The position numbers were made by a program, and so were the translations under genes. A stretch of 46,052 nucleotides of DNA from Actinomycetota bacterium (GTDB lineage Bacteria > Actinomycetota > Acidimicrobiia > Acidimicrobiales > Ilumatobacteraceae), in contig JAQCGT010000009.1 of NCBI GenBank assembly GCA_027730505.1, positions 1-46,052 on the forward strand, written 5' to 3'. Positions within the stretch are counted from its first letter, which is position 1, and every line of letters begins with the position of its first letter. The notes beneath the pieces were generated by a model. That model was given only the letters and a program-made list of their open reading frames with translations. It searched no databases and had not been told where the DNA came from. This document shows, piece by piece, positions 20,190 through 28,535 of the stretch.

Positions 20190-20939
20190 ATGGAGATCTG
20201 GGAGATCGCGGTTGTCGGCGTTGCCGTACTTGTCGGTTCAATCGTCAAGAGCGTCACCGGAATGGGGCTCCCGATCATTGCGCTGCCGATCATCTCGGCC
20301 TTCGTCGGACCCGAAACGGGCATTGCTGTGTTGGCCATCCCAGCGGTCGTGCAGAACATCGGCATCGTGGTCCGCCACCGCGAGGCCCGTCGTCGGACGC
20401 ACGGACTCGCCTCGTTCTGCCTCGCCGGGTCGGTGGGCGTGGTGCTCGGCACCCTCACGATCGGCGCAGTGCCCGAAGACGTGACCCTCGGCGCACTGGC
20501 GCTCATCATCGCTGTCTGGCTTGCCCAGCGGGTGAGGAACCCTGGGCTGGAAGTCGAACCGGCGAGGGTCGGAGCACTCAGTCCGGTGGCGGGTTTCGTC
20601 GCCGGCGCCTTCCAGGGCGGATCGGGCGTGTCTGGCCCGGTCGTCGCTGCGTGGCATCTTGCGATCCGCATCGACCGTGAGGCATTCGTGTTCTCAATTG
20701 CCACCGCCTTCGGATTGATCGGAGTAGTGCAGACAGTAACGCTGGCCCAGCAGGGCCTCTTAGAAGGCCGCTTGACCGTGTCGGCGTTGCTAGCGGTGGT
20801 GGTACTCGCCACCGTGCCTCTCGGCGGTTGGTTACGAGCACGACTTTCAGGACCGACCTTCGAGCGAATGGTGATCACTCTCGTGTCGGTGTCGTGTGCC
20901 GGACTCGTCATCGAGATCATCAACCACCGACTCAGCTGA
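20190..20939 (+). CDS. TauE/SafE family membrane permease
   Basis: A 249-residue integral membrane protein with about seven hydrophobic segments. It has the internal duplication of the family: each half opens with a glycine-rich helix, 'IVKSVTGMGLPIIALPI' (18-34) and 'FVAGAFQGGSGVSGP' in the second half. Members export sulfite, sulfoacetate or other small organic anions. It starts 3 bp after the sucrose phosphorylase stop, so it is the third gene of that unit. No substrate can be assigned, and a link to sucrose metabolism is not obvious. Confidence 0.88.
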   Translation: MEIWEIAVVGVAVLVGSIVKSVTGMGLPIIALPIISAFVGPETGIAVLAIPAVVQNIGIVVRHREARRRTHGLASFCLAGSVGVVLGTLTIGAVPEDVTLGALALIIAVWLAQRVRNPGLEVEPARVGALSPVAGFVAGAFQGGSGVSGPVVAAWHLAIRIDREAFVFSIATAFGLIGVVQTVTLAQQGLLEGRLTVSALLAVVVLATVPLGGWLRARLSGPTFERMVITLVSVSCAGLVIEIINHRLS

Positions 20940-20967
20940 GCCGTCCAAGCGCGTCTCGTCGACTCGG

Positions 20968-20973
20968 TAATGT
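20968..20973 (+). promoter_or_regulatory. -10 element of the indolepyruvate oxidoreductase gene
   Basis: TAATGT ends 6 nt before the ATG at 20980. The gap is 40 bp and there is no Shine-Dalgarno, which fits a leaderless transcript. Confidence 0.55.
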
Positions 20974-20979
20974 CGGCAC

Positions 20980-23900
20980 ATGAGCGAGAGTGGATACGTA
21001 CTCGCAGACCGCTACACCCGGGAGCGAACGACGGCGTTCATGTCCGGAGTGCAGGCACTGTGCCGACTTCCGGTCGAGCAGTTGATGGCCGACCGGGCAC
21101 AGGGTCTCGATACCGCGGCCTTCGCAAGCGGCTACCCGGGTTCGCCCCTCGGCGGTTACGGGGACGAGCTCGACCGGGTATTGCGGCTGCGGTCCGACCT
21201 CCCGGTACGCCACGTGCCTGCGGTCAACGAAGAGCACGCCGCAACGGCCGTGATGGGCTCGCAACTCGTGACAACACGGCCCGATGCGCTGCATCCCGGG
21301 GTGCTCGGTCTCTGGTACGGCAAGGCACCGGGACTCGAACGTGCTGGTGACGCCATCCGTCATGCGACATTCGCCGGAACGGCCGCCCACGGCGGTGCCG
21401 TTGCGCTCGTCGGCGATGACCCAGCGGCGAAGAGCTCGACGATCCCGTCGTCATCGGTCGACATGCTGGCAGCCCTTCGCATTCCAGTGCTGGTGCCATC
21501 AGACCCGGCCGAGGTGCTCGACCTCGGTCGACATGCGATCGCCATGAGTCGTGCGGCCGGCCTGTGGACCTCGCTGCGGCTCGTGGCTGACGTTGCCGAC
21601 GGCACCGCATCCATCGATCTCGACGTCGACCGTGTCCGCCCCGTGATGCCTGAGCGGCCATCGACGCTGCTGGCGCCCACTGGTCGCCTCACCACCCCGT
21701 TCACGCTTGAGCTCGAACGGGAGTTGATCGAAGTGCGGTTGCCGCTCGCCCTCGACTACATCGCCGCGAACTCCCTCAATCGGTTCTCGGTCGATGCCCC
21801 CGACGCGAAGGTTGGAATCGTTGCATCGGGCACCGCCCACCGAATGGTGCACGAAGCCCTCGGTCGACTTGGCCTTGCGAGCGCTGACGCCATCGGGGCA
21901 GCAGGCATCCGGATCCTCGAGATGGTGGTGCCTTACCCGATTGACTCGGCTGAGATTCGTCGTTTCGCCGACGGCCTCGATGACATGATTGTGGTCGAGG
22001 AGAAACAACCGGTCATCGAGACCACCGTACGTTCGATCCTGTTCGGCGTGACTGGAGCACCTCGCTTGCACGGCAAGTCCCGGGAGGCCGGCGATGCGTT
22101 GCTGCCGACATTTGGGGTGCTCGACGCCGTGGTCGTGGCGGAGGCACTTCGCAGCCGGCTTTCCGATCGGCTCGGTGCTCGCCTCGCTCCCCCGCCACCC
22201 CCAACCCCCGAGCGGATCCCGCTCACCGTCGAACGCAGTCCTTTCTTCTGCTCGGGGTGTCCGCACAACACCTCGACGGTGGTGCCGGAGGGGACCGTCG
22301 TCGGGGCCGGTATCGGCTGCCACACGATGGTGATGCTCGGCGAGCCCGGGCGAGGTGGCGACATCCTCGGTGTGACGGCGATGGGAAATGAGGGTGCCCA
22401 GTGGATCGGCATGGAGTCGTTCGTTGCCACAGATCACATCGTTCAGAACCTCGGTGACGGCACCTACTTCCACAGTGGCCAACTAGCGATCACATCTGCG
22501 ATCTCAGCGGGCTCGCATGTGACCTACAAGATCCTGCACAACGGCGCGGTGTCGATGACCGGTGGCCAGACGCCGTCGGGGCAGATCTCCCCGACCGACC
22601 TCGCCGGCAACCTGTTGCGCCAAGGCGTCACACGGGTGATCGTCACCACCGACGATCCACACAGGCACCGCGACTGGCCATCCGGGGTCGATGTGTGGGA
22701 TCGGTCGCGAGTGATCGAGGCCCAAGAGGTGCTCGCTGCCACGCCAGGTGTCACGGTGCTCATCCACGATCAGCCCTGTGCCGCCGAACTGCGCCGGGCG
22801 CGCAAGCGGGACCTGGCACCGACGCCGACCGAACGGATCTCGATCGATGAGCGGATCTGTGAAGGCTGTGGCGACTGCGGTCGCAAGAGCAACTGTCTGA
22901 GCGTGCAACCCGTCGATACTCCGTTCGGTCGACGGACACGGATCGACCAGACTTCATGCAATCTCGATCGGTCGTGCATCGAGGGCGACTGTCCGTCGTT
23001 CATCGCTGTCGAAACCGATCCAACCCCGCTGCAACGACTCGCAGCAGCGCTCTTCGACCGAGCTCCGTCGCGCGGCGACAATCGTCCGTCGAGCGCCCCA
23101 ACTGGCGAACCCCCTGCGCCAACACCACTCTTCGAGTCCGACGAACTCGCTCTGCGCATGACTGGCATCGGCGGAACCGGCGTGGTGACGGTCGCCCAGA
23201 TCGTCGGTACAGCGGCGATGCTCGACGGCTGGACCGTGCAGGGGCTCGACCAGATCGGCCTCAGCCAGAAGGCTGGCCCCGTCGTCAGTGACCTCCGGTT
23301 CACCCGGAACGGCTCGACGCGCTCGAATCGCCTCGGACCAGGCGATGCCGACGTGCTGATCGCCCTCGACCAGTTGACCGCAGCTGGCGAACGTGGCCTC
23401 GGTGTCGTCGACGGACGCACCGTGGTGATCGGTTCGGATTCGAGGGTTCCGACCGGTTCGATGATCCCGCATCCCGAACTGGTTGCACCCGATGCCGATG
23501 CGCTCGACGCCCGCATCGCTTCTGCTGCCGGCGACGGCACGCGTCTGTGGGCCGATGCTGCGGGCATTGCGTCCGTCCACCTCGGCGATACCACCAGCGC
23601 CAACGTCGTCGTCATCGGCATGGCGCTCCAGGCCGGCGCGCTGCCGATCTCACCGGCGTCGGTCGCGGAAGCAATCCGCGTCAATGGCGCAGCGGTCGAG
23701 ACCAACCTCGAAGCGCTTCGCTTGGGTCGACTGGCAGCCGCCGGGATGCTCACAGCATCGAAACCAGCCGACGAGATCGTCGACACGCCAGACTCGATCA
23801 TCGAACGGCTCGCGATCGATCTCGACGGTTGGGGAGGGCGGCGCGTCGGTGATCGGTTCCGAGATGAGGTTGCAGGCGTGGCCGCCATCGATCCTGATCC

Positions 23901-24396
23901 GGATCGACGCCTCGCTCTCACCGTCGCCCGTGGACTCCATCGCCTCGTCGCCTACAAGGATGAGTACGAGGTGGCACGCCTCATCGTCGAGGGTGGAGGT
24001 GACCACCAATCACGATCGATCAGCGACGGACCCACCGTGCGATACCGACTGCTGCACCCGCCGGTGCTGGCCGCCATGGGAGTGCAGCGCAAACTCCGTT
24101 TCGGGCCCGCCTGGATGCCGATGTTCCGGGTGTTGCGACGGGCCCGGGTGCTGCGAGGAACACCATTCGACATCTTTGGTTTCGCAGCGATCCGACGCGA
24201 TGAACGGCGACTTCCCGACGAATATCGCAGTCTGGTGGCGGCCGTCACGGATGCCATCGGGACCGTCAGCTACGAACGTCTCGTCGAGATCGCCGACCTT
24301 CCCGATGTGGTGCGCGGCTATGAAACGCTGAAGGAGAGTCGAATCGAGGTGTTTCGCACGCGAGCGGCGGCGGCCCTGTCAGAACTGCGCCCGTGA
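20980..24396 (+). CDS. Indolepyruvate ferredoxin oxidoreductase family protein, fused subunits
   Basis: A 1138-residue fusion of the alpha and beta subunits of 2-oxoacid:ferredoxin oxidoreductase. Residues 1-400 form the pyrimidine-binding/transketolase-like part (SGYPGSPLGGY at 50-60). Residues 420-600 are the TPP-binding part (CSGCPHN at 424-430, NLGDGTYFHSG at 490-500). A cysteine-rich segment (Cys627, 630, 633, 639, then 660, 666, 671) can hold iron-sulfur clusters. Residues 725-900 are the gamma-type domain (MTGIGGTGVVTVAQ), and about 170 further C-terminal residues follow. It would oxidatively decarboxylate aryl or branched 2-oxoacids to acyl-CoA, reducing ferredoxin. In aerobic actinobacteria and proteobacteria such fusions serve amino-acid catabolism. 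The substrate is undetermined. Confidence 0.93.
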   Translation: MSESGYVLADRYTRERTTAFMSGVQALCRLPVEQLMADRAQGLDTAAFASGYPGSPLGGYGDELDRVLRLRSDLPVRHVPAVNEEHAATAVMGSQLVTTRPDALHPGVLGLWYGKAPGLERAGDAIRHATFAGTAAHGGAVALVGDDPAAKSSTIPSSSVDMLAALRIPVLVPSDPAEVLDLGRHAIAMSRAAGLWTSLRLVADVADGTASIDLDVDRVRPVMPERPSTLLAPTGRLTTPFTLELERELIEVRLPLALDYIAANSLNRFSVDAPDAKVGIVASGTAHRMVHEALGRLGLASADAIGAAGIRILEMVVPYPIDSAEIRRFADGLDDMIVVEEKQPVIETTVRSILFGVTGAPRLHGKSREAGDALLPTFGVLDAVVVAEALRSRLSDRLGARLAPPPPPTPERIPLTVERSPFFCSGCPHNTSTVVPEGTVVGAGIGCHTMVMLGEPGRGGDILGVTAMGNEGAQWIGMESFVATDHIVQNLGDGTYFHSGQLAITSAISAGSHVTYKILHNGAVSMTGGQTPSGQISPTDLAGNLLRQGVTRVIVTTDDPHRHRDWPSGVDVWDRSRVIEAQEVLAATPGVTVLIHDQPCAAELRRARKRDLAPTPTERISIDERICEGCGDCGRKSNCLSVQPVDTPFGRRTRIDQTSCNLDRSCIEGDCPSFIAVETDPTPLQRLAAALFDRAPSRGDNRPSSAPTGEPPAPTPLFESDELALRMTGIGGTGVVTVAQIVGTAAMLDGWTVQGLDQIGLSQKAGPVVSDLRFTRNGSTRSNRLGPGDADVLIALDQLTAAGERGLGVVDGRTVVIGSDSRVPTGSMIPHPELVAPDADALDARIASAAGDGTRLWADAAGIASVHLGDTTSANVVVIGMALQAGALPISPASVAEAIRVNGAAVETNLEALRLGRLAAAGMLTASKPADEIVDTPDSIIERLAIDLDGWGGRRVGDRFRDEVAGVAAIDPDPDRRLALTVARGLHRLVAYKDEYEVARLIVEGGGDHQSRSISDGPTVRYRLLHPPVLAAMGVQRKLRFGPAWMPMFRVLRRARVLRGTPFDIFGFAAIRRDERRLPDEYRSLVAAVTDAIGTVSYERLVEIADLPDVVRGYETLKESRIEVFRTRAAAALSELRP

Positions 24397-24405
24397 GGCC
24401 GACGA

Positions 24406-25488
24406 TCAGTCGTCATGCAATGGGGCGAAGAACGCCCGGTTGTCGGCCAGGAGGTCGAAAACGTCGCCGGTCGGAGGTGCCATCTCGGCGTCGCTCGTAG
24501 CGATGCGCTCCACCCGGTCGCCCCAGTTCATGACGATCGAGCCCCACGTGACCCCACCGCCGAACGCGGTGAACACCACCGTGTCACCGGGCGCGATGCG
24601 ACCTTGATCGAGAGCGTCGGTCAGGGCCATCGGAATTGATGCCGCAGAGGTGTTGCCGTGTTGAGCGATGTTGACCATCACCTTGGACTCGTCGACACCG
24701 AGTCGTGATGTCGCAGCACGGATGATCCGTTCGTTGGCCTGATGCGGCACCACCACGTCCACGTCATCGGTCGATAGTCCGGCGTCGCCAAGCGCTCGCT
24801 GCACCGACTCGGTCATGCCTTTGACGGCGATCTTGAACACGGCTTGGCCCTCGAAATGCAAACGGTTTTGCGCCGGATCTCGATCTCGCGACAGTTCGCC
24901 TCGAGTGCCGAGCGTCTCGAACACCATCGTCGAGCCGATCTCTCCGTCGGCACCGAGGTCGACCGCCAGCACACCGGCACCATCGGGTCCCGGTTCGACG
25001 ATCACCGCTCCGGCGCCATCGCCAAAGAGAACGCAGGTGTTGCGGTCGCGGTAGTCCATGACGAAGTGGAGTTTCTCAACGCCGACGAGAAGCGCCCGGC
25101 GCGCCACGCCAGCCGCAACCATCGACGACACGGTTGCGAGGCCGTAGACGAATCCCGAGCATGCCGCATTGAGGTCGAACGCAGCGGTACCGGTGGCACC
25201 GAGCCGCTCTTGGAGGACACAGGCGTTCGACGGGCAAGTGATCTCAGGGGTCACTGACGCCACGACGATCAGGTCGAGATCGTCGGGGCCGATTCCAGCT
25301 GCCGCCATGGCGTGACGTGCGGCCACCTCCGCCATGTCGGTGGTCTCGAGATGGCACATCCCCCGCGACTCGATCCCAGTCCGTTCCCGAATCCACGTGT
25401 CATCCGTCTCAACGAGTTGTTCGAGGTCGGCGTTGGTCAGTGACAAGGGCGGACGGCACTTACCCCAACCCGTGATGATTGCTCCCAT
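24406..25488 (-). CDS. fabH: 3-oxoacyl-ACP synthase III
   Basis: A 360-residue KAS III condensing enzyme. The triad is visible: Cys110 (NAACSGF), His249 (VPHQANERI) and Asn279 (HGNTSAAS), with 'FGDGAGAVIV' near 155. It is about 35-40 residues longer than E. coli FabH because of extra C-terminal sequence. It is the last gene of the long minus-strand operon, 13 bp after a DUF202 gene, with GGGGAG as ribosome site. In this context it may prime fatty-acid synthesis with unusual acyl-CoAs or act on a degradation intermediate. It converges on the oxidoreductase gene with a 9-bp gap. Confidence 0.93.
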   Translation of the reverse strand: MGAIITGWGKCRPPLSLTNADLEQLVETDDTWIRERTGIESRGMCHLETTDMAEVAARHAMAAAGIGPDDLDLIVVASVTPEITCPSNACVLQERLGATGTAAFDLNAACSGFVYGLATVSSMVAAGVARRALLVGVEKLHFVMDYRDRNTCVLFGDGAGAVIVEPGPDGAGVLAVDLGADGEIGSTMVFETLGTRGELSRDRDPAQNRLHFEGQAVFKIAVKGMTESVQRALGDAGLSTDDVDVVVPHQANERIIRAATSRLGVDESKVMVNIAQHGNTSAASIPMALTDALDQGRIAPGDTVVFTAFGGGVTWGSIVMNWGDRVERIATSDAEMAPPTGDVFDLLADNRAFFAPLHDD

Positions 25489-25501
25489 GATCTCCCCGAT
25501 C

Positions 25502-25873
25502 TCAGCGGTCGATCACCGCAAGGTAGACGGTCAGCACTAAAGCGAAACCGGTGAACAACAACGCGCTGGCTCCAACGAAACGCGCCATCGATGGATGGGC
25601 CGGTGTTTCGCCGGCCCGCAGCGGCCCGTGAAGCGCCTCGTAACGCCAACTGGTCCAGAACAGCACCGCCCCACCGATCGCCACCCAGATGGCCCCCACA
25701 GCGCCGAGCACGTGGTGAAAATGCGTGGACGCGAGCCGAGCCAAGGTGGCGCCCGCGAGGATCGTGGCAAGACCGGTGCGCTCCCATGCGAGCGCCGTTC
25801 GTTCGTGCTGCACACCCGGGTCGAAGTGGGTGGTCGGTCGACCGACCGGGCGATCACCGTCTGTCGGGTTCAT
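25502..25873 (-). CDS. DUF202 family membrane protein (second of a pair)
   Basis: A 123-residue protein with three predicted membrane segments. The DUF202 hallmark is 'HERTALAWERTGLATILAGATLARL' in the first 50 residues, i.e. an N-x-R/E-R-T-x-L-x-W-x-R-T type motif (here ERTALAWERT). The family includes YidG/YidH of E. coli and has no proven function. Its start overlaps the stop of the preceding DUF202 gene by 4 nt, so the two are made together and may form a heteromer. Confidence 0.85.
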   Translation of the reverse strand: MNPTDGDRPVGRPTTHFDPGVQHERTALAWERTGLATILAGATLARLASTHFHHVLGAVGAIWVAIGGAVLFWTSWRYEALHGPLRAGETPAHPSMARFVGASALLFTGFALVLTVYLAVIDR

Positions 25874-26238
25874 CGCGAGTCGACGATGAGGAGGACGACG
25901 GCAACGAGGCCGATGAGTGCGACGCCGACGGTCATGACCTGAGGCAGAACCGATGGCGGGAGTGGCTCATCAAGACGGATCGCCCGCTCGTTCATCGCCC
26001 AGCGTCGGTACGCCGTGCCAGCTGCGACGAATGCGAGCGCCAGAACCAGCACTCCCAGAATCTCGATACCGGCGACATCGGCGAGCACGACGATCGCCCC
26101 GAGTCCGCCGGCGACGAGAGCGAGCGAGGTCCGGATCCACGAGAGGAAGGTGCGCTCATTGGCGAGGGTGAAGCGGTAGTCGGGATCGGACCCGACCGAA
26201 CGTGGATCCGGCGGGAAGATGAACTCGATGAATCTCAT
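25870..26238 (-). CDS. DUF202/YidH family membrane protein (first of a pair)
   Basis: A 122-residue protein with three membrane segments (about 37-57, 60-80, 100-118). The motif ANERTFLSWIRTSLAL (about 26-41) is the textbook DUF202 signature. The amphipathic N-terminus 'MRFIEFIFPPDPR' lies in the cytoplasm by prediction. It overlaps hisC by 4 nt (ATGA) and the second DUF202 gene by 4 nt. YidG/YidH pairs are also adjacent in E. coli. No function is assigned. Confidence 0.88.
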   Translation of the reverse strand: MRFIEFIFPPDPRSVGSDPDYRFTLANERTFLSWIRTSLALVAGGLGAIVVLADVAGIEILGVLVLALAFVAAGTAYRRWAMNERAIRLDEPLPPSVLPQVMTVGVALIGLVAVVLLIVDSR

Positions 26239-27347
26239 GCGGGCCTCCTGGCCGGCTCGATCTCAGCCATTGCAGTCATGAATCGGTCGTTCTCGACAGC
26301 ACTGCCGATCGTCACCCTGATCCCCTCGCCCTCGAACGGTCGAACCACGACTCCGGAGCGTTCCAGCGACAAGGTGATCTCGCCTGTACGGTCCCCGCAA
26401 TCGAGATAGACGAAGTTGGCGCGATGCGCCGGCAGCCACCAACCGTGCTGGCGTAGCGCTGCTTCGACTCGACCACGTTCTGCGACGATGCCCCTCGCCC
26501 GTTCGTTGATCATCTCGATGTTGTCGATCGCCGCCATCGCCGCCACCTGAGCGAGGCCGTTCACGGCGAAGGGAAGGGTGCACTTGTCGAAGTCAGCGAT
26601 GACCGTGGGATGGGCGACGGCGTAGCCCATCCGCAGCCCGGCGAGACCGTGGGCTTTCGAGAGGGTTCGTGTCACCATCACATTCGGGTGACGTTCGATG
26701 AGCGCGTGAACCGGGTCGGCCACGTCGTCACCGACAAACTCGCGGTAGGCCTCGTCGACGACGACGATGGCGCCGGATCCTGCAGCCTCTGCGATGCGTT
26801 CAAGATCAGCGATGTCGATGATCGTTCCCGTCGGGTTGTTCGGCGTGGCGAGCATCACCAATTTGGTGCGCTCGGTGATCGACGAGATGATCGCGTCGAT
26901 GTCGTAGTCAAGTTCTGCGGTGAGCGGCACCCGCACGGCCGTACCGCCGGCCAATTGGGTGAAGATCGGATAGACCTCGAATGAACGCCAGCCGAACACA
27001 ACCTCGTCACCGGGGTCGACATACGTCAGGAAGATCTGTTGGAGGATGCCGACCGATCCGTTGCCGACGGTGACCATCGACGGGTCAATCGACAACCACT
27101 CGCCGATGCGGGCACGCAGCGCAACCGCGCGGTGGTCGGCATACCGGTTCACTCCGACGATGGCGGACTGCACCGCTGTGATCACCGGATCGATCGGCGC
27201 TTCCGGGTTTTCATTGGAGGCGAGTTTGATCGCATCGGTGACTCCGTGGTCGACCTCCGCCTGTTTCGCATCTTTGCCCGGCTTGTAGGCCGGAAGTGAA
27301 CTGACCACCGGTCGTGGCCGGCCGATCGACTGCGGAGTGCTCGTCAC
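26235..27347 (-). CDS. hisC: Histidinol-phosphate/aromatic aminotransferase family
   Basis: A 370-residue PLP-dependent class I/II aminotransferase. The conserved points are 'LASNENP' (42-48), TPNNPTG (168-174), Asp198 and Tyr201 (VDEAYREF), the PLP lysine Lys231 (TLSKAHGLAGLR) and the C-terminal 'GIRVTIG' Arg. HisC transaminates histidinol phosphate; close relatives use aromatic amino acids. The GTG start overlaps the CoA-transferase stop by 4 nt. Lying inside an acyl-CoA operon and away from other his genes, it may be a specialised paralogue. The symbol denotes family only. Confidence 0.85.
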   Translation of the reverse strand: MTSTPQSIGRPRPVVSSLPAYKPGKDAKQAEVDHGVTDAIKLASNENPEAPIDPVITAVQSAIVGVNRYADHRAVALRARIGEWLSIDPSMVTVGNGSVGILQQIFLTYVDPGDEVVFGWRSFEVYPIFTQLAGGTAVRVPLTAELDYDIDAIISSITERTKLVMLATPNNPTGTIIDIADLERIAEAAGSGAIVVVDEAYREFVGDDVADPVHALIERHPNVMVTRTLSKAHGLAGLRMGYAVAHPTVIADFDKCTLPFAVNGLAQVAAMAAIDNIEMINERARGIVAERGRVEAALRQHGWWLPAHRANFVYLDCGDRTGEITLSLERSGVVVRPFEGEGIRVTIGSAVENDRFMTAMAEIEPARRPA

Positions 27348-28531
27348 ATCCCGGAACCGTAGCGTCCGAGCACACCGGCATCTTCGAGCGCGGTGATCTC
27401 GGCTTCGCTATACCCGAGTTCGGTGAGCACCTCTCGACCGTGTTCGCCGAGCAGAGGCGCTGGCCGTCGAGGAACCTGGTCGGGCTCGACCCCCGGCGCG
27501 AGTGATGGGGTGACTCGGTACGGACCGACGATCGGGTGCTCCACGATCGGAAGAGCGGCGACGACATCGTCGAGTGTTTCGACCTGATGCGCTGGCACGC
27601 CTTCGGCACGGCATCGAGCGAGGAACTCGGCCGTTGTCATGGTGGCTGCCATACGTTGATATTCGCGGTACAGCTCGTCGATGTGCTCCAGCCGACCGAG
27701 ACGGCTGACGAATCGAGGGTCATCGAGCATCTCGAGGCGTCCGCCGATCCTGATGAGACCTTCGAAGTGGTGTCGTTCGTAGGCGAGCACTGCGACCAGA
27801 CCGTCGGTGGTTGGGAGCGGCCGTCGCTCCGGGCTGAGCAGACGCGGGTAGCCGGCACGACCGAGTTGAGGCTCCGGGATGGCAGCTGCGCCGTGTTCCA
27901 CCAGAAGGAACCCGCGCAGCAGGTCGTGCATGGCGAGCACAGCTGCGCTCCCCTCCCCGGTTCGCTCCCGGTGAAGCAGACCGGCCGTGACCGCCTGGGC
28001 GATCGCCATCCCAGCGACTTTGTCAGCGATGAGCGTCGGTGAGATCACCGGCGGCAGTCCCGCCCGGTGATGGTTGTCGACGATGCCGGTTGCGGCCTGG
28101 ATGATGTCGTCGTAGGCGGCATCATCAGCCGCGGCGGAATCGGGGCGGTAGCCGGCAGCGGCCACCCAGACGAGGTCGGGACGGATCGCTACGAGGTCGT
28201 CATAGGTGACCCGTGCACGTTCTCGTGAGCCCGGTCGAAGGTTGGTGACGAACACATCGGCACTGGCCACCATGCGTTCAAATGCCTCTCGACCTCGTTC
28301 GTCTCGCAGATCGATCACGATGCTGCGCTTGTTCCGCATGAGGTTCATCGCCACACCGGACAGATCGGGATGCGGTCCAGCGCCCATGTGCCGATTGGCG
28401 TCACCGGTCGGGGTCTCGATGGCGATGACTTCGGCACCCATATCGGCGAGGATCTGCGTGCCAAGCGGCCCCATGACGACCGCCGTCAGATCGACAACGG
28501 TGATCCCGGCGAGCGGTCGATAGTCGTTCAT
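27344..28531 (-). CDS. Family III CoA transferase (CaiB/BaiF type)
   Basis: A 395-residue enzyme of the intertwined-dimer CoA-transferase family that moves CoA between an acyl-CoA and a free carboxylic acid. The N-terminal 'GITVVDLTAVVMGPLGTQILADMGAEVIAIE' pattern (start at residue 9) and 'NKRSIVIDLRDERGREAF' are typical. The catalytic Asp is probably Asp141 (YDDIIQAATG). It begins 4 bp after the AtuA-family stop and overlaps hisC. It could activate the acid substrate of the pathway using an acyl-CoA from the same route. The substrate is unknown. Confidence 0.9.
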   Translation of the reverse strand: MNDYRPLAGITVVDLTAVVMGPLGTQILADMGAEVIAIETPTGDANRHMGAGPHPDLSGVAMNLMRNKRSIVIDLRDERGREAFERMVASADVFVTNLRPGSRERARVTYDDLVAIRPDLVWVAAAGYRPDSAAADDAAYDDIIQAATGIVDNHHRAGLPPVISPTLIADKVAGMAIAQAVTAGLLHRERTGEGSAAVLAMHDLLRGFLLVEHGAAAIPEPQLGRAGYPRLLSPERRPLPTTDGLVAVLAYERHHFEGLIRIGGRLEMLDDPRFVSRLGRLEHIDELYREYQRMAATMTTAEFLARCRAEGVPAHQVETLDDVVAALPIVEHPIVGPYRVTPSLAPGVEPDQVPRRPAPLLGEHGREVLTELGYSEAEITALEDAGVLGRYGSGM

Positions 28532-28535
28532 CGGA

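Noticed and set aside
21499-23921. Several long minus-strand frames (up to 383 codons) within the indolepyruvate oxidoreductase gene
   Set aside because: All are opposite to a continuous 1138-residue protein with clear domains; composition is arginine/serine-rich as expected for antisense frames.
25186-25191. Single GGTACC copies at 2163, 25186 and 40206 as further TetR sites
   Set aside because: Each is inside a coding region and lacks the partner 20 bp away.
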